Shown: positions 55,008 through 62,922 of the stretch, piece after piece
Numbering within the stretch: position 1 is the first letter of the stretch
Layout: each line of letters opens with the position of its first letter
Assembly (NCBI GenBank): GCA_913776195.1
Contig: CAJYMH010000021.1
Location: 186,001 to 250,000, forward strand
Direction: 5' to 3'
DNA: 64,000 nucleotides
Source: an uncultured Caulobacter sp.
GTDB taxonomy: Bacteria > Pseudomonadota > Alphaproteobacteria > Caulobacterales > Caulobacteraceae
Translations under genes and position numbers: made by a program
Notes under the pieces: model-generated
Told to the model about the DNA's origin: nothing
The model's database searches: none
Seen by the model: only the letters and a program-made list of their open reading frames with translations

Positions 55008-55312
55008 GCGACGACGCCGCCCGCGTCGATGTCTGGCTGTGGCGCGCGCGCTTCTTCAAGACACGCTCCATGGCCGCCCGATTCGTGGATGAAGGGCGCG
55101 TGCGGCTGACGCGCGGCGGGGTTCAGACGCGGTTGGACAAGCCTTCGCGCGCCCTGCGCCCCGGGGACGCTGTGCTGTTCGCCATCGGCGGCCGGCTGAT
55201 CAACGTCCGGGTCGAGCATCTGGGCGAACGCCGTGGTCCGGCCAGCGAGGCCCGCGCCCTTTACTTGGTATTAGAGGAAACCTCGCAGGACCAAGAGAAG
55301 CCGTCACATTGA
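55004..55312 (+). CDS. S4-domain RNA-binding protein (HslR-like)
   Basis: A 102-residue protein with one S4 domain: VDVWLWRARFFKTRSMAARF then VDEGRVRLTRGGVQTRLDKP, the alphaL motif seen in Hsp15/HslR, which in E. coli frees 50S subunits blocked by nascent chains. The C-terminus is acidic (LYLVLEETSQDQEKPSH). It overlaps the helicase stop by four bases. The helicase-S4-fdxA-carD order is often conserved in alphaproteobacteria. Confidence 0.92.
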
Positions 55313-55370
55313 CAACCCGCGCCTCAAGGCCGATTAGGCCGCGCACACTGAGAAGGCCGCCTGCGTTCCG

Positions 55371-55712
55371 ATGACCTACATCGTCACCGACCCCTGCATC
55401 AAATGTAAGTTCATGGACTGCGTGGAGGTCTGCCCCGTCGACTGTTTCTACGAGGGTGAGAACACCCTGGTGATCAATCCCGACGAGTGCATCGACTGCG
55501 GCGTGTGCGAGCCCGAGTGCCCGGTGGACGCGATCAAGCCGGACACCGAAGACGATCCGGACGGCAAGTGGCTGCGGATCAACTCCGACTACGCCAAGGT
55601 CTGGCCGAACATCACGGTGAAGGGCACCCCGCCCGCCGACCGCGAGGAGTTCGAGCGCGAGACGGGCAAGTTCGAGAAGTACTTCAGCGAAAAGCCGGGT
55701 ACGGGCTCGTAA
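55371..55712 (+). CDS. fdxA: 7Fe ferredoxin FdxA
   Basis: A 113-residue ferredoxin with one [3Fe-4S] and one [4Fe-4S] cluster. The N-terminus [20 protein letters not shown] carries the Cys pattern of Azotobacter FdI, and the second cluster uses [20 protein letters not shown]. The long C-terminal tail ([20 protein letters not shown]) is typical of this subgroup. It is an electron carrier, with partners unknown. It lies 58 bases after the S4 gene and about 340 bases upstream of carD. Confidence 0.97.
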   Translation: MTYIVTDPCIKCKFMDCVEVCPVDCFYEGENTLVINPDECIDCGVCEPECPVDAIKPDTEDDPDGKWLRINSDYAKVWPNITVKGTPPADREEFERETGKFEKYFSEKPGTGS

Positions 55713-56055
55713 CAATCGAAGGTGGCGTTAGGGGCCGCGTTTTGCCCGTCCCGTGTGACGCGCGCATGACCGTGCCGCCGCAAGCCTTTCATTGATCTGA
55801 ATTTTGTGTTATCGTCAAAACTGACGTGACGGCCACGCATGCGCGCGCCGCCGATGTCTCTGTCTAGAACAGCCGCTGCACAAATCGGCGCGCGCCATCG
55901 AAGGCGAAGAGTGTCTTAGAACTATTCCGACCGTATCGACCAGCCCCCGCGTCCTTCTTTTTCGCGGACGGGGAACGCTGTGTCTTTGGTCGGTTGGTTC
56001 ATGTGCAGCGACGGCCCGACGCCCCCCGGCGGCGGGATGAGCAATGAGGACGAGC
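55713..56055. other. Long leader or intergenic region before carD
   Basis: 343 bases between fdxA and carD with no convincing gene. It contains an A/T-rich stretch TTTTGTGTTATCG near 55802, where a promoter is plausible, and a small dyad (CCGCGTCC / GGACGGGG) around 55948-55975 that would form a hairpin with a T-rich loop in the carD leader. Confidence 0.45.
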
Positions 56056-56559
56056 ATGAGCAAGAACGGTCTGGATTTCTCGGTTGGCGATCATGTCGTC
56101 TATCCGGCGCATGGCGTCGGCACCGTGCAGGCGGTCGAGACCCAGGAAGTGGCCGGAATGTCGCTCGAGGTCTACGTGATCACCTTCGACCACGAGAAGA
56201 TGACCCTTCGCGTCCCGACCAAGAAGGCCAAGACTGCCGGCCTGCGCCCGCTGGCCGCCGGCGACACCGTCAGCCAGGCCCTGACCACCCTGAAGGGTCG
56301 CGCCCGGGTGAAGCGCACCATGTGGTCGCGTCGCGCCCAGGAATACGAAGCCAAGATCAACTCCGGCGACCTGATCTCGATCGCCGAGGTGGTCCGTGAC
56401 CTGCACCGCGCCGAGAACCAGCCGGAACAGTCCTATTCGGAGCGTCAGCTCTATGAATCGGCTCTGGACCGCATGGCCCGCGAAGTCGCCGCAATCGAAC
56501 GCATCGACCGTGAAGCCGCCATCGGCATCCTGACCAAGTCCCTGGCCAAGGCCGCCTAG
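56056..56559 (+). CDS. carD: CarD/CdnL-family RNA polymerase-binding transcription factor
   Basis: Binds the RNA polymerase beta subunit and stabilises open promoter complexes, especially at rRNA and biosynthetic promoters; in Caulobacter CdnL is growth-regulated. The 167 residues have the N-terminal CarD/TRCF Tudor-like domain (SVGDHVVYPAHGVGTVQAVE) and the C-terminal helical DNA-contact part with MWSRRAQEYEAKINSGDLIS. ATG 56056 has GAGGA ahead; ATG 56044 would add four residues. Two hairpins follow the stop, the second a good terminator. Confidence 0.97.
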   Translation: MSKNGLDFSVGDHVVYPAHGVGTVQAVETQEVAGMSLEVYVITFDHEKMTLRVPTKKAKTAGLRPLAAGDTVSQALTTLKGRARVKRTMWSRRAQEYEAKINSGDLISIAEVVRDLHRAENQPEQSYSERQLYESALDRMAREVAAIERIDREAAIGILTKSLAKAA

Positions 56560-56583
56560 GCCGAAACCTTTCGGACTTGCCGA

Positions 56584-56617
56584 AGCGCCCGCCCCGGAAT
56601 TCCGCGGCGGGCGTTTT
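56584..56617 (+). terminator. Terminator after carD
   Basis: AAGCGCCCGCC / GGCGGGCGTTT, about 10 bp with a 12-base loop that itself contains GGAATTCC, followed by TTTTGCTG. A smaller CCGAAA / TTTCGG hairpin (56561-56574) precedes it directly after the stop. Confidence 0.85.
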
Positions 56618-56656
56618 GCTGTTCGGGCGCTCGCAGACCGGCGGACACATCTGCTC

Positions 56657-56746
56657 AGCCGGCGGCCAGGCCCGCCGACACTCCCGCTTAGCCGGCGGCC
56701 AAGCCCGCCGACACTCCTGCTTAGCCGGCGGCCAAGCCCGCCGACA
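56657..56746. repeat. 33-bp tandem repeat covering the 3' end and stop of the HWE kinase gene
   Basis: Two full 33-base units (56657-56689 and 56690-56722) and a 24-base partial unit (56723-56746), with units A and B differing at two bases. On the minus strand each unit encodes the last eight residues (LSAGLAAG-like) and stop codon of the kinase gene, so extra copies lie past the functional stop. 33 is a multiple of three, so frame is kept between units. Confidence 0.88.
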
Positions 56747-57905
56747 GGGGCGCGTCGATCTCGTAGACCAGCCCCTCCGGCGCGAAGCGCAGGGTCGCCT
56801 TGCCGCCCAGGCGCACGGACATGCCGCTTTCGATCAGGCGCGAGCCGAAGCCCCGCTCCGCCGGCATCTCGACCGGCGGACCGCCGCTCTCGCTCCACGT
56901 CAGACGGAAGCGCCCGTCCTCGCCCACATCCCAGCTCACCGAAACCCGCCCCTCCTGCGCGCTGAAGGCGCCGTACTTGGCCGCGTTCACCGCCAGTTCG
57001 TGGAAGGCCATGTGCAGATCGACAGCCGTCTCGGGGCTCAGGCTCATGGCCGGACCGAACAGCGTCACCCGGTCGCTCTTCTCGCCGCTGAACGGCGTCA
57101 GGGCCGCGCGCAGCACCTGCTCCATGGTCGCTCGCCCCCAGCCGCCTTGGGTCAACAGCTCATGCGCCTGGGAAAGGGCCATAAGGCGGCGTTCGAAGGC
57201 CTCTGCGAAGGCCTCGGCGCTATCGGCGTGGCGCAGGGTCTGGCGGGTGATCGAATGCGCTGTCGCCAGGGTGTTCTTCATGCGGTGGTCGAGCTCGTGC
57301 AGCAGCAGTTCGCGCCGCTCCAGCGCTTCGTGCAGAGAGGCCCGCGCACGGGCGCTTTCCAACGCCGCAGCTGTAGCCCTGGCGATCACCTCCAGCTTGG
57401 CGACCTCCGCGGGAGTCGGTTGACGCTCGCTGGCCCAATAGGCGCCGATCGCGGCCAACGGATCGGCCGGGCGCACCGGTGTCATGACAAGGCTTTTGAC
57501 GAAGGTCGGCCGATAGGTGTCATGGGGGATGCGGTCGTCGGCGTAGATGTTCGGGATCACCGCCGTCTTGCGGTTCAGCATCGCCCAGCCGGAGATGCAG
57601 GCCTCCAGCGGAAAGCGCCGCCCTTTCCACAGAGGCCCGATGGCGTCTTCATCCAGGTACCAGCACTGCTCCTCGTGGCGCAGGACGAAGGCGACGCCGT
57701 CGGCGCCGGAGATCCGCCGCGCCGCAGAGCGCACCACCGCCGCGATATCGGCAACCGTCCCGGCCGAGGCCAGAGCTTCGATGGTCTCGATGAGCGTGAG
57801 CAGAGCGCCGTCAGGCTGATCGTCCACACCCGCCAAGTCCGCCGTTGAGGAAGAACATTGATTCATGTCGGCGCGCATGTCTCTGCATTTGCGAAAGACA
57901 TGCAA
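56721..57905 (-). CDS. GAF-HWE histidine kinase
   Basis: A soluble sensor kinase of 394 residues. A GAF domain lies about 35-190 (LLTLIETIEALASAGTVADI through IARATAAALESARARASLHE). The HWE kinase core has His207 in RRELLLHELDHRMKNTLATA, the typical HELDHRMKNTL box, and FHELAVNAAKYGAFSAQEGR as N-box. HWE kinases in this group often feed the general stress response or light signalling. The start is uncertain: ATG at 57905, 57878 or 57866, none with a clear SD. The gene ends in a triplicated 33-base repeat. Confidence 0.92.
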   Translation of the reverse strand: MHVFRKCRDMRADMNQCSSSTADLAGVDDQPDGALLTLIETIEALASAGTVADIAAVVRSAARRISGADGVAFVLRHEEQCWYLDEDAIGPLWKGRRFPLEACISGWAMLNRKTAVIPNIYADDRIPHDTYRPTFVKSLVMTPVRPADPLAAIGAYWASERQPTPAEVAKLEVIARATAAALESARARASLHEALERRELLLHELDHRMKNTLATAHSITRQTLRHADSAEAFAEAFERRLMALSQAHELLTQGGWGRATMEQVLRAALTPFSGEKSDRVTLFGPAMSLSPETAVDLHMAFHELAVNAAKYGAFSAQEGRVSVSWDVGEDGRFRLTWSESGGPPVEMPAERGFGSRLIESGMSVRLGGKATLRFAPEGLVYEIDAPLSAGLAAG

Positions 57906-57971
57906 GCACTCGTTTAGACGGTAAGGTTAAGGTTGTTACGCCTCGCACAACTTGAGCATGAAACCTGCAAC

Positions 57972-59288
57972 CTAGACTTCATCGGATGGCAGGGGAGCCT
58001 CTTTCGCCGCGGCGATTTCTCCCGCCTTCGGGCCTATGGACAGCTCGTTGCGCATCAAGTCCACGTCCAGCTCATTCTCCCAGCGCGCCACCACCAGGGT
58101 CGCCACCCCGTTGCCCACCAGATTGGTCAGGGCCCGGCACTCGCTCATGAACCGATCGACCCCCACCAGCACCGCCAGGGCCGCGATAGGGATGTCGGGC
58201 ACAACCGCGAGGGTGGCGGCCAGAGTGATGAACCCCGCCCCCGTCACGCCGCTGGCGCCCTTGGAGGTCAGCATGGCCACCCCCAGAATCGTGCCCATCT
58301 GCCAGATGGACAGGTCGGTGTTGGTCGCCTGGGCCAGGAACAGGGTGGCCAGGGTCATGTAGATGTTGGTGCCGTCCAGATTGAAGCTGTAGCCGGTCGG
58401 GATCACCAGACCGACGACAGGCTTCGATGCGCCCAGGCGCTGCAACTTCTCCATCATCTGCGGCAGCACCGACTCCGACGAACTGGTCCCTAGGACGATC
58501 AGCAGCTCCTCGCGGATGTAGGCGATGAACTTGAGGATCGAGAACCCGGCCAGCCGCGCTATGACGCCCAGAACCACCAGCACGAACAGCAGCGCCGTCA
58601 GATAGAAGGTCGCCACCAGCGCTCCCAGCTGGATCAGCGACGCCAGCCCATACTTGCCGATGGTGAAGCCCATCGCCCCGAACGCCCCCAGCGGCGCCAG
58701 GCGCACCACCAGATGGATGATCGAGAAGAAGACCCGGCTAACATGCTCAAGAGCTCCTGCCGCCTTCTCGCCGAATTCGCCGAGGCGTGCGCAGGCGAAG
58801 CCGGTCAGGATCGCCACCAAAAGCACCTGCAGCAGGTTGCCCTCGGCGAAGGCGCCGAAGAACGTCTCCGGGATCAGGTGAAGAATGTAGTCGATGAAAC
58901 TGTCGCCATGCTTGGCCTTCTCGGCGTAGCCGGCGGCCACAGATGGGTCGATGGCGGCGGGATCGATGTTGAACCCCCGCCCCGGCTGCACGATCTCGCC
59001 CACCACCAGCCCGACCAGCAGCGCCAGGGTCGAGACGACCTCGAAATAGATCAGCGCCTTGCCGCCCACCCGCCCGAACTTCTTCATGTCGCTCATGTGG
59101 GCGATGCCGCCCGCCACGGTGCAGAAGATCACCGGCGCCACGACCATCTTGATCAGCTTTATGAAGCCGTCGCCCAGGGGCTTCAGCGCCACCCCGACAT
59201 CCGGCCAGACCGCCCCGATGGTGACGCCAAGCGCGATGCCGAGCAGCACCTGCACATAGAGGGTCTTGAGCGGACGCAGCAGATTCAT
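57972..59288 (-). CDS. dctA: Dicarboxylate/amino acid:cation symporter (DctA family)
   Basis: Imports C4-dicarboxylates or acidic amino acids with Na+ or H+. The 438 residues have the SDF-family core: [20 protein letters not shown], the Ser-rich hairpin [60 protein letters not shown], and [20 protein letters not shown] with the conserved Arg/Asn. About eight transmembrane segments are seen. ATG 59288 is preceded by GGGA. It shares a 60-base gap with the divergent tRNA-Arg gene. Confidence 0.95.
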   Translation of the reverse strand: MNLLRPLKTLYVQVLLGIALGVTIGAVWPDVGVALKPLGDGFIKLIKMVVAPVIFCTVAGGIAHMSDMKKFGRVGGKALIYFEVVSTLALLVGLVVGEIVQPGRGFNIDPAAIDPSVAAGYAEKAKHGDSFIDYILHLIPETFFGAFAEGNLLQVLLVAILTGFACARLGEFGEKAAGALEHVSRVFFSIIHLVVRLAPLGAFGAMGFTIGKYGLASLIQLGALVATFYLTALLFVLVVLGVIARLAGFSILKFIAYIREELLIVLGTSSSESVLPQMMEKLQRLGASKPVVGLVIPTGYSFNLDGTNIYMTLATLFLAQATNTDLSIWQMGTILGVAMLTSKGASGVTGAGFITLAATLAVVPDIPIAALAVLVGVDRFMSECRALTNLVGNGVATLVVARWENELDVDLMRNELSIGPKAGEIAAAKEAPLPSDEV

Positions 59289-59349
59289 GACGGTTCCCGA
59301 CGTGCGGGCTTCGCAAGCCCCCCGGACATGCGCTATCACGCCCCGCGTC

Positions 59350-59426
59350 GGCCCGGTAGCTCAGCCGGATAGAGCAGAGCTTTCCTAAAGCTAAGGTCGG
59401 GGGTTCGAGTCCCTCCCGGGTCGCCA
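59350..59426 (+). tRNA. tRNA-Arg (anticodon CCT)
   Basis: A complete cloverleaf of 77 bases including encoded CCA. Acceptor GGCCCGG pairs with CCGGGTC (one G-U), D arm GCTC/GAGC, anticodon loop TTCCTAA with anticodon CCT (reads AGG), T arm GGGGG-TTCGAGT-CCCTC. The anticodon stem has one mismatch at its base (G-A). A possible promoter (TTCGCAA ... GCTATCAC, 59308-59338) lies upstream. The 3' end is followed by an IS481-type remnant. Confidence 0.95.
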
Positions 59427-59436
59427 CGCCGCTGTT

Positions 59437-59692
59437 TGTACGACCCGGACACATAGGTGACGGTTTGTACCTAAGACATGGGTGACAATCTCGGGCCGAA
59501 CGGATTGCCCAGGGGTTGCAAGGTCTTCTGCTCCAAATCGACGTAACCCAGATCGTAATCCATGAAGCTGACGAGCCATATGCCGTCGTCGACTTCCTTG
59601 ATGCCGACCTTCTGGCCCGCCAGCACGGTCGAGATATTGACCCGCTTTCGGTACATGCACAGCCGCCCGCAGGCGGTGATCAGACCGTCGGA
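59437..59692 (-). mobile_element. Remnant of an IS481-type insertion sequence
   Basis: On the minus strand, 59692-59471 encodes the last 73 residues of an IS481-type transposase (core ISTVLAGQKVGIKEVDDGIW and LVSFMDYDLGYVDLEQKTLQ, ending PLGNPFGPRLSPMS). The bases after its stop (GTCACCTATGTGTCC) look like the end of such an element. The integrase core with its DDE residues is gone, so it cannot move. It lies between tRNA-Arg and the SDR gene, overlapping the end of the SDR frame by a few codons on the same strand. Confidence 0.78.
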
Positions 59693-60468
59693 ACGGTGCC
59701 GCCGTCGACGACGAGCTCCGAGCCGTGGATCGACGAAGCGCGGTCCGAGGCCAGAAAGGCGATCGCCTCGGCGACCTCGAAAGGTTCCGCTCCACGTCCG
59801 ATCGAAATGCCGCCCAGGCCAGCCAGGACGAGCTGCCGGGCGTCTTCGAGGGTCCCGCCGTTGGCGGCCTGGATGCGCTCCAGAAACACGTCCGTCGCCT
59901 CGGTCATGATCCAACCGGGGGAGACGACATTGACCCGCACGCCTTTGGGCCCCAGCTCCTTGGAGATGGACTTGCTGTAGGTCCTGAGCGCCGCCTTGGC
60001 GCTGGCGTAGGCGGTCGTCGCATCTGGCAAGGGCAGCACCGACTGGATTGAGGTGACGTGCACGACCGCGCCCGAGCCCCGCTCGATCATCTGCGGGATC
60101 AGCAGGCGATCCAGGCGGACGGCCGCCAGCAGGTTCAGATTGAGCTCGGACAGCCAGTGGTCATCGGTGAGGGCGACAAATCCACCGCCCGGCGCGGACG
60201 AGCCGCCGATCACATGGGCCAGGATGTCGACGCCGCCCAGACGATCGAGCGCCGCCTTAGCGAGAGCTTCCCCGCCCTCGGCTGTCGTCAGGTCGGCATG
60301 GACGAACTCAACACCGTCGATGGGCTCCATGGCGCCGCGCGCCGAGGTGATGACCCGGGCGCCGCCGGCCAGGAAGCGGTCGACGGTGGCGCGGCCCAGA
60401 CCCTTGGTGCCGCCGCTGATCAGGACGCGCTTGCCCGCGAACTCCTTGGGATCCGACTGGACGTTCAT
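59680..60468 (-). CDS. Short-chain dehydrogenase/reductase
   Basis: A 262-residue SDR. It has cofactor motif [20 protein letters not shown], an altered NNAG region ([14 protein letters not shown] in place of NNAG), catalytic Ser in [30 protein letters not shown] with Tyr and Lys, and the C-terminal [12 protein letters not shown]. The substrate is unknown. Its ATG overlaps the SnoaL-like stop, so the two are one operon, divergent from a LysR regulator. A GGAGG lies seven bases ahead. Confidence 0.92.
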   Translation of the reverse strand: MNVQSDPKEFAGKRVLISGGTKGLGRATVDRFLAGGARVITSARGAMEPIDGVEFVHADLTTAEGGEALAKAALDRLGGVDILAHVIGGSSAPGGGFVALTDDHWLSELNLNLLAAVRLDRLLIPQMIERGSGAVVHVTSIQSVLPLPDATTAYASAKAALRTYSKSISKELGPKGVRVNVVSPGWIMTEATDVFLERIQAANGGTLEDARQLVLAGLGGISIGRGAEPFEVAEAIAFLASDRASSIHGSELVVDGGTVPTV

Positions 60469-60794
60469 GCCGTGACCTCCAGGCTTGTGATGACGTCGCC
60501 GTCCAGGTCGAAGCGGTAAGTGAAGCGGATCGGGCTGCCGGGAAAATCACCGTGCGCCGGACCATCAACCACCACCTGGCCGCCCTCATGGCGCACGGCG
60601 TCCGGGGTGAAGATCGCCTTCACGTCGACCGCGGCCTCCGTCAGCAGGGTGCGGATCTCGGCGTGCCCCTCGAAGCGCTTGCCGTTGTCCAGAAAGACCG
60701 CGTCGGCGGCGAAGGGTCTCATCATTCCGTCAATGTCCAATCGTGCGTTGGCCTCGACGTATTCGGCGATGGGGGATGGAAGGTCGAGCGACAT
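60465..60794 (-). CDS. SnoaL-like/NTF2-fold protein
   Basis: A 109-residue protein with the NTF2-like pattern: [20 protein letters not shown], then [20 protein letters not shown], and the beta-sheet end [19 protein letters not shown]. Members act as polyketide cyclases, isomerases or small hydrolases, or bind small ligands. It is first in the operon with the SDR. ATG 60794 is chosen; the frame runs upstream to 60968 but crosses the regulatory region. The inverted copy of CGGGACAA sits at 60799-60806, just before its start. Confidence 0.85.
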   Translation of the reverse strand: MSLDLPSPIAEYVEANARLDIDGMMRPFAADAVFLDNGKRFEGHAEIRTLLTEAAVDVKAIFTPDAVRHEGGQVVVDGPAHGDFPGSPIRFTYRFDLDGDVITSLEVTA

Positions 60795-60798
60795 GGTT

Positions 60799-60915
60799 TT
60801 GTCCCGTGCTGCGGTCGCGATCGAAGGCCGCGACACCGTGAAGTTGAAGTAGCGCTGGACAGAGTCCGCGATAATCGGGACAAATTGGGATGCGGTATCA
60901 CGATATTCGGGACAA
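60799..60915. promoter_or_regulatory. Three copies of a CGGGACAA motif in the SnoaL/LysR gap
   Basis: GATAATCGGGACAA (60870-60883) and GATATTCGGGACAA (60902-60915) are direct repeats identical at 13 of 14 bases and 32 bases apart, about three helical turns. A third, inverted copy (TTGTCCCG, 60799-60806) lies beside the SnoaL start. The last copy ends at the A of the LysR ATG. The layout fits LysR-type autoregulation and control of the divergent operon. Confidence 0.65.
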
Positions 60916-61820
60916 TGATGCAAGGCAGCCTGACGGAACTGGAAGCCGTTCTCATGGTCGCCCGCCACGGCAAGTTCCGAACGGCCGCGCTTGAGTTGGG
61001 TCTCTCCACGACCGCGCTCAGCAACGCGGTCGGCAAGTTGGAGCGCACGCTAGGGGTGCGGCTGTTCAACCGGACGACCCGGAGCGTCTCCCTGACGGAG
61101 GCGGGCGAACAGTTCGTCGCGCAGGTCGCGCCCGCCTTGCGGGACATTCACGAGGCGATGGACGCGGTGCGGTCTCGGCAGGCCACGCCTTCGGGCACCT
61201 TGCGGATCAACGCCTTTCCGACGGCGGCGCGGGAGATTTTCTCGTCCCTGGTCCTGCCGTTCCTGAGCGAACATCCTCAGGTCCACATCGACATCGTCAC
61301 CGAAGGGCGTCTCGTCGACATCGTGGCCGGCGGCTTCGATTTCGGCGTCAGGAGCGCCGATCTGGTGCCGGTCGACATGATCGCCCTTCCCTTGGGTCTT
61401 GCGCGACGAAATGTGGTTGTAGGCTCGCCGAGCTATCTGAAGGCGCGCGGAACGCCCGCGACCCCTTACGACCTCCTCAAACATTCCTGCCTGCGCGTCA
61501 GACTTCCCAACGGCGCGGTCTATCGCTGGCCGTTCGAGAAGGACGGACAATCGGTTCACATCGATGTCGAAGGGGCCATGACACTCGACGAAGCGACTTT
61601 GGCGCGCACCGCCGTCCTGGCCTCGGCCGGCCTCACGCTGGCGATGGAATCCGACGTACGCGACGACATCGAGCAGGGCCGCCTTGTGCGCATCCTGGAA
61701 GACTGGACGCCCACCCTGTCGCCTCTGTCTCTCTACTATCCCAGTCGGCGCAACCCGACCGCCGCGTTCAGGGCGTTCATAGACTTCGCGCGACAGCGTA
61801 ATGGGGCGGCGACGGCCTGA
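60915..61820 (+). CDS. LysR-family transcriptional regulator
   Basis: A 301-residue LTTR. The N-terminal HTH is [20 protein letters not shown] followed by [20 protein letters not shown] and [15 protein letters not shown]. The effector domain begins near residue 90 ([20 protein letters not shown]) and includes [20 protein letters not shown], as in members of the CrgA/DsdC-like LTTRs. Start 60915 or 60918 (ATGATG). It is divergent from the SnoaL/SDR operon, which it probably controls in answer to a small molecule. Confidence 0.94.
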   Translation: MMQGSLTELEAVLMVARHGKFRTAALELGLSTTALSNAVGKLERTLGVRLFNRTTRSVSLTEAGEQFVAQVAPALRDIHEAMDAVRSRQATPSGTLRINAFPTAAREIFSSLVLPFLSEHPQVHIDIVTEGRLVDIVAGGFDFGVRSADLVPVDMIALPLGLARRNVVVGSPSYLKARGTPATPYDLLKHSCLRVRLPNGAVYRWPFEKDGQSVHIDVEGAMTLDEATLARTAVLASAGLTLAMESDVRDDIEQGRLVRILEDWTPTLSPLSLYYPSRRNPTAAFRAFIDFARQRNGAATA

Positions 61821-61976
61821 TAGGTCGATGGGCTGGGGTACGCCAGAAGGCGTCGCGACCAAGCGTTTCGTTACGGCTGAAATCGAGACCAGCCCACCCG
61901 AAACGCGGACGAAATGGCCCTGCTGCACGGCAAGGTGCTGGATCGCGCGCGGTGCTCGATCCTTGGAGCAGCGGCC

Positions 61977-62873
61977 ATGATGACACCCAAGGACACCTCG
62001 TCGCCTTTCCCCATTGAACGCCCCCAAGGTCCCGAAGCACGCGACAAGCGCGCCGTGGAGCTGTCAGGGTTCGTGCGCACCACGCACGCGGCGCTGGCGG
62101 TGGACGACATCCCCGGCGATGGCACGCCCATCGTCTTCATCCACGGCAACTCCTCGTGCCGGCAGGTCTTCGACCGCCAGGTGTCGAGCCCCCTTTTGAC
62201 GGGGCGCCGGATGATCCGTCTGGACCTGCCTGGGCACGGCGCCTCAGGCGACGCCTTTGATCCGGAGCGCACCTACAACCGCTCCGCGCTCGCCGACTGC
62301 GTCATGGAGGCGCTGGACGGTCTTGGCGTGGACAAGGCGGTCGTCGTGGGCTGGTCGCTGGGCGGCCACATCGCCATCGAGATGCTGGCGCGCTCCGCGC
62401 TCGTGCGCGGCCTGGTCCTGACCGGAACCCCGCCGGTGCGTCCGGGCCGGTTCGCCGAGGGCTTCCTCACCTCCCCGGCCGCCGGCCTGCCGGGCCAGGG
62501 CATCCTGTCCGCCTACGAGGCCGACGTCTTCGCCACCATGATGTTCGGCGCGCCGCCGCCGAATTTCCTGACGCGGGCCATCGCCCGGACCGACCGGCGC
62601 TTTCGGCCGGCTCTCTTCGCCGCGGCCCGCCAGGGGGACGGCCATGATCAGCGCAAGGTCGTAGAGACCACCAAGGTCCCGACGGCGGTCATCAACGGGT
62701 TCAACGACCCGCTGATCAGGCTCGACTATCTGGACGGCCTGTCCTGGGGAAACCTGTGGCGGCGTCAGTGCTTCCGGCTCGCCGGCGCGGGGCACGCGGC
62801 GCACTGGGGGGCGGCTGAGAAGTTCAACGCCCTTCTGGACCGCTACATGGCAGACATGGACGGTGACGTCTGA
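61977..62873 (+). CDS. Alpha/beta hydrolase
   Basis: A 298-residue hydrolase of the alpha/beta fold. The oxyanion motif is FIHGNSSCRQVFDRQVSSPL, and DLPGHGASG follows. The nucleophile Ser sits in VVGWSLGGHIAIEMLARSAL (GWSLGG), and the catalytic His is in AGAGHAAHWGAAEKFNALLD. Asp is probably in VINGFNDPLI. It starts MMTPKDTSSPFPIERPQGPE, with GGAG eight bases upstream; an extended frame to 61914 lacks coding quality. It follows the LysR gene with a gap of about 155 bases on the same strand. Confidence 0.9.
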   Translation: MMTPKDTSSPFPIERPQGPEARDKRAVELSGFVRTTHAALAVDDIPGDGTPIVFIHGNSSCRQVFDRQVSSPLLTGRRMIRLDLPGHGASGDAFDPERTYNRSALADCVMEALDGLGVDKAVVVGWSLGGHIAIEMLARSALVRGLVLTGTPPVRPGRFAEGFLTSPAAGLPGQGILSAYEADVFATMMFGAPPPNFLTRAIARTDRRFRPALFAAARQGDGHDQRKVVETTKVPTAVINGFNDPLIRLDYLDGLSWGNLWRRQCFRLAGAGHAAHWGAAEKFNALLDRYMADMDGDV

Positions 62874-62922
62874 ACGCACCTCTCCCCTGAAACCGCCGCG
62901 ATCGCCTGATTAGGTCCCCGCC

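Noticed and set aside
56657-56746. CRISPR array
   Set aside because: Units are contiguous with no spacers; it is a simple tandem repeat of a gene end.
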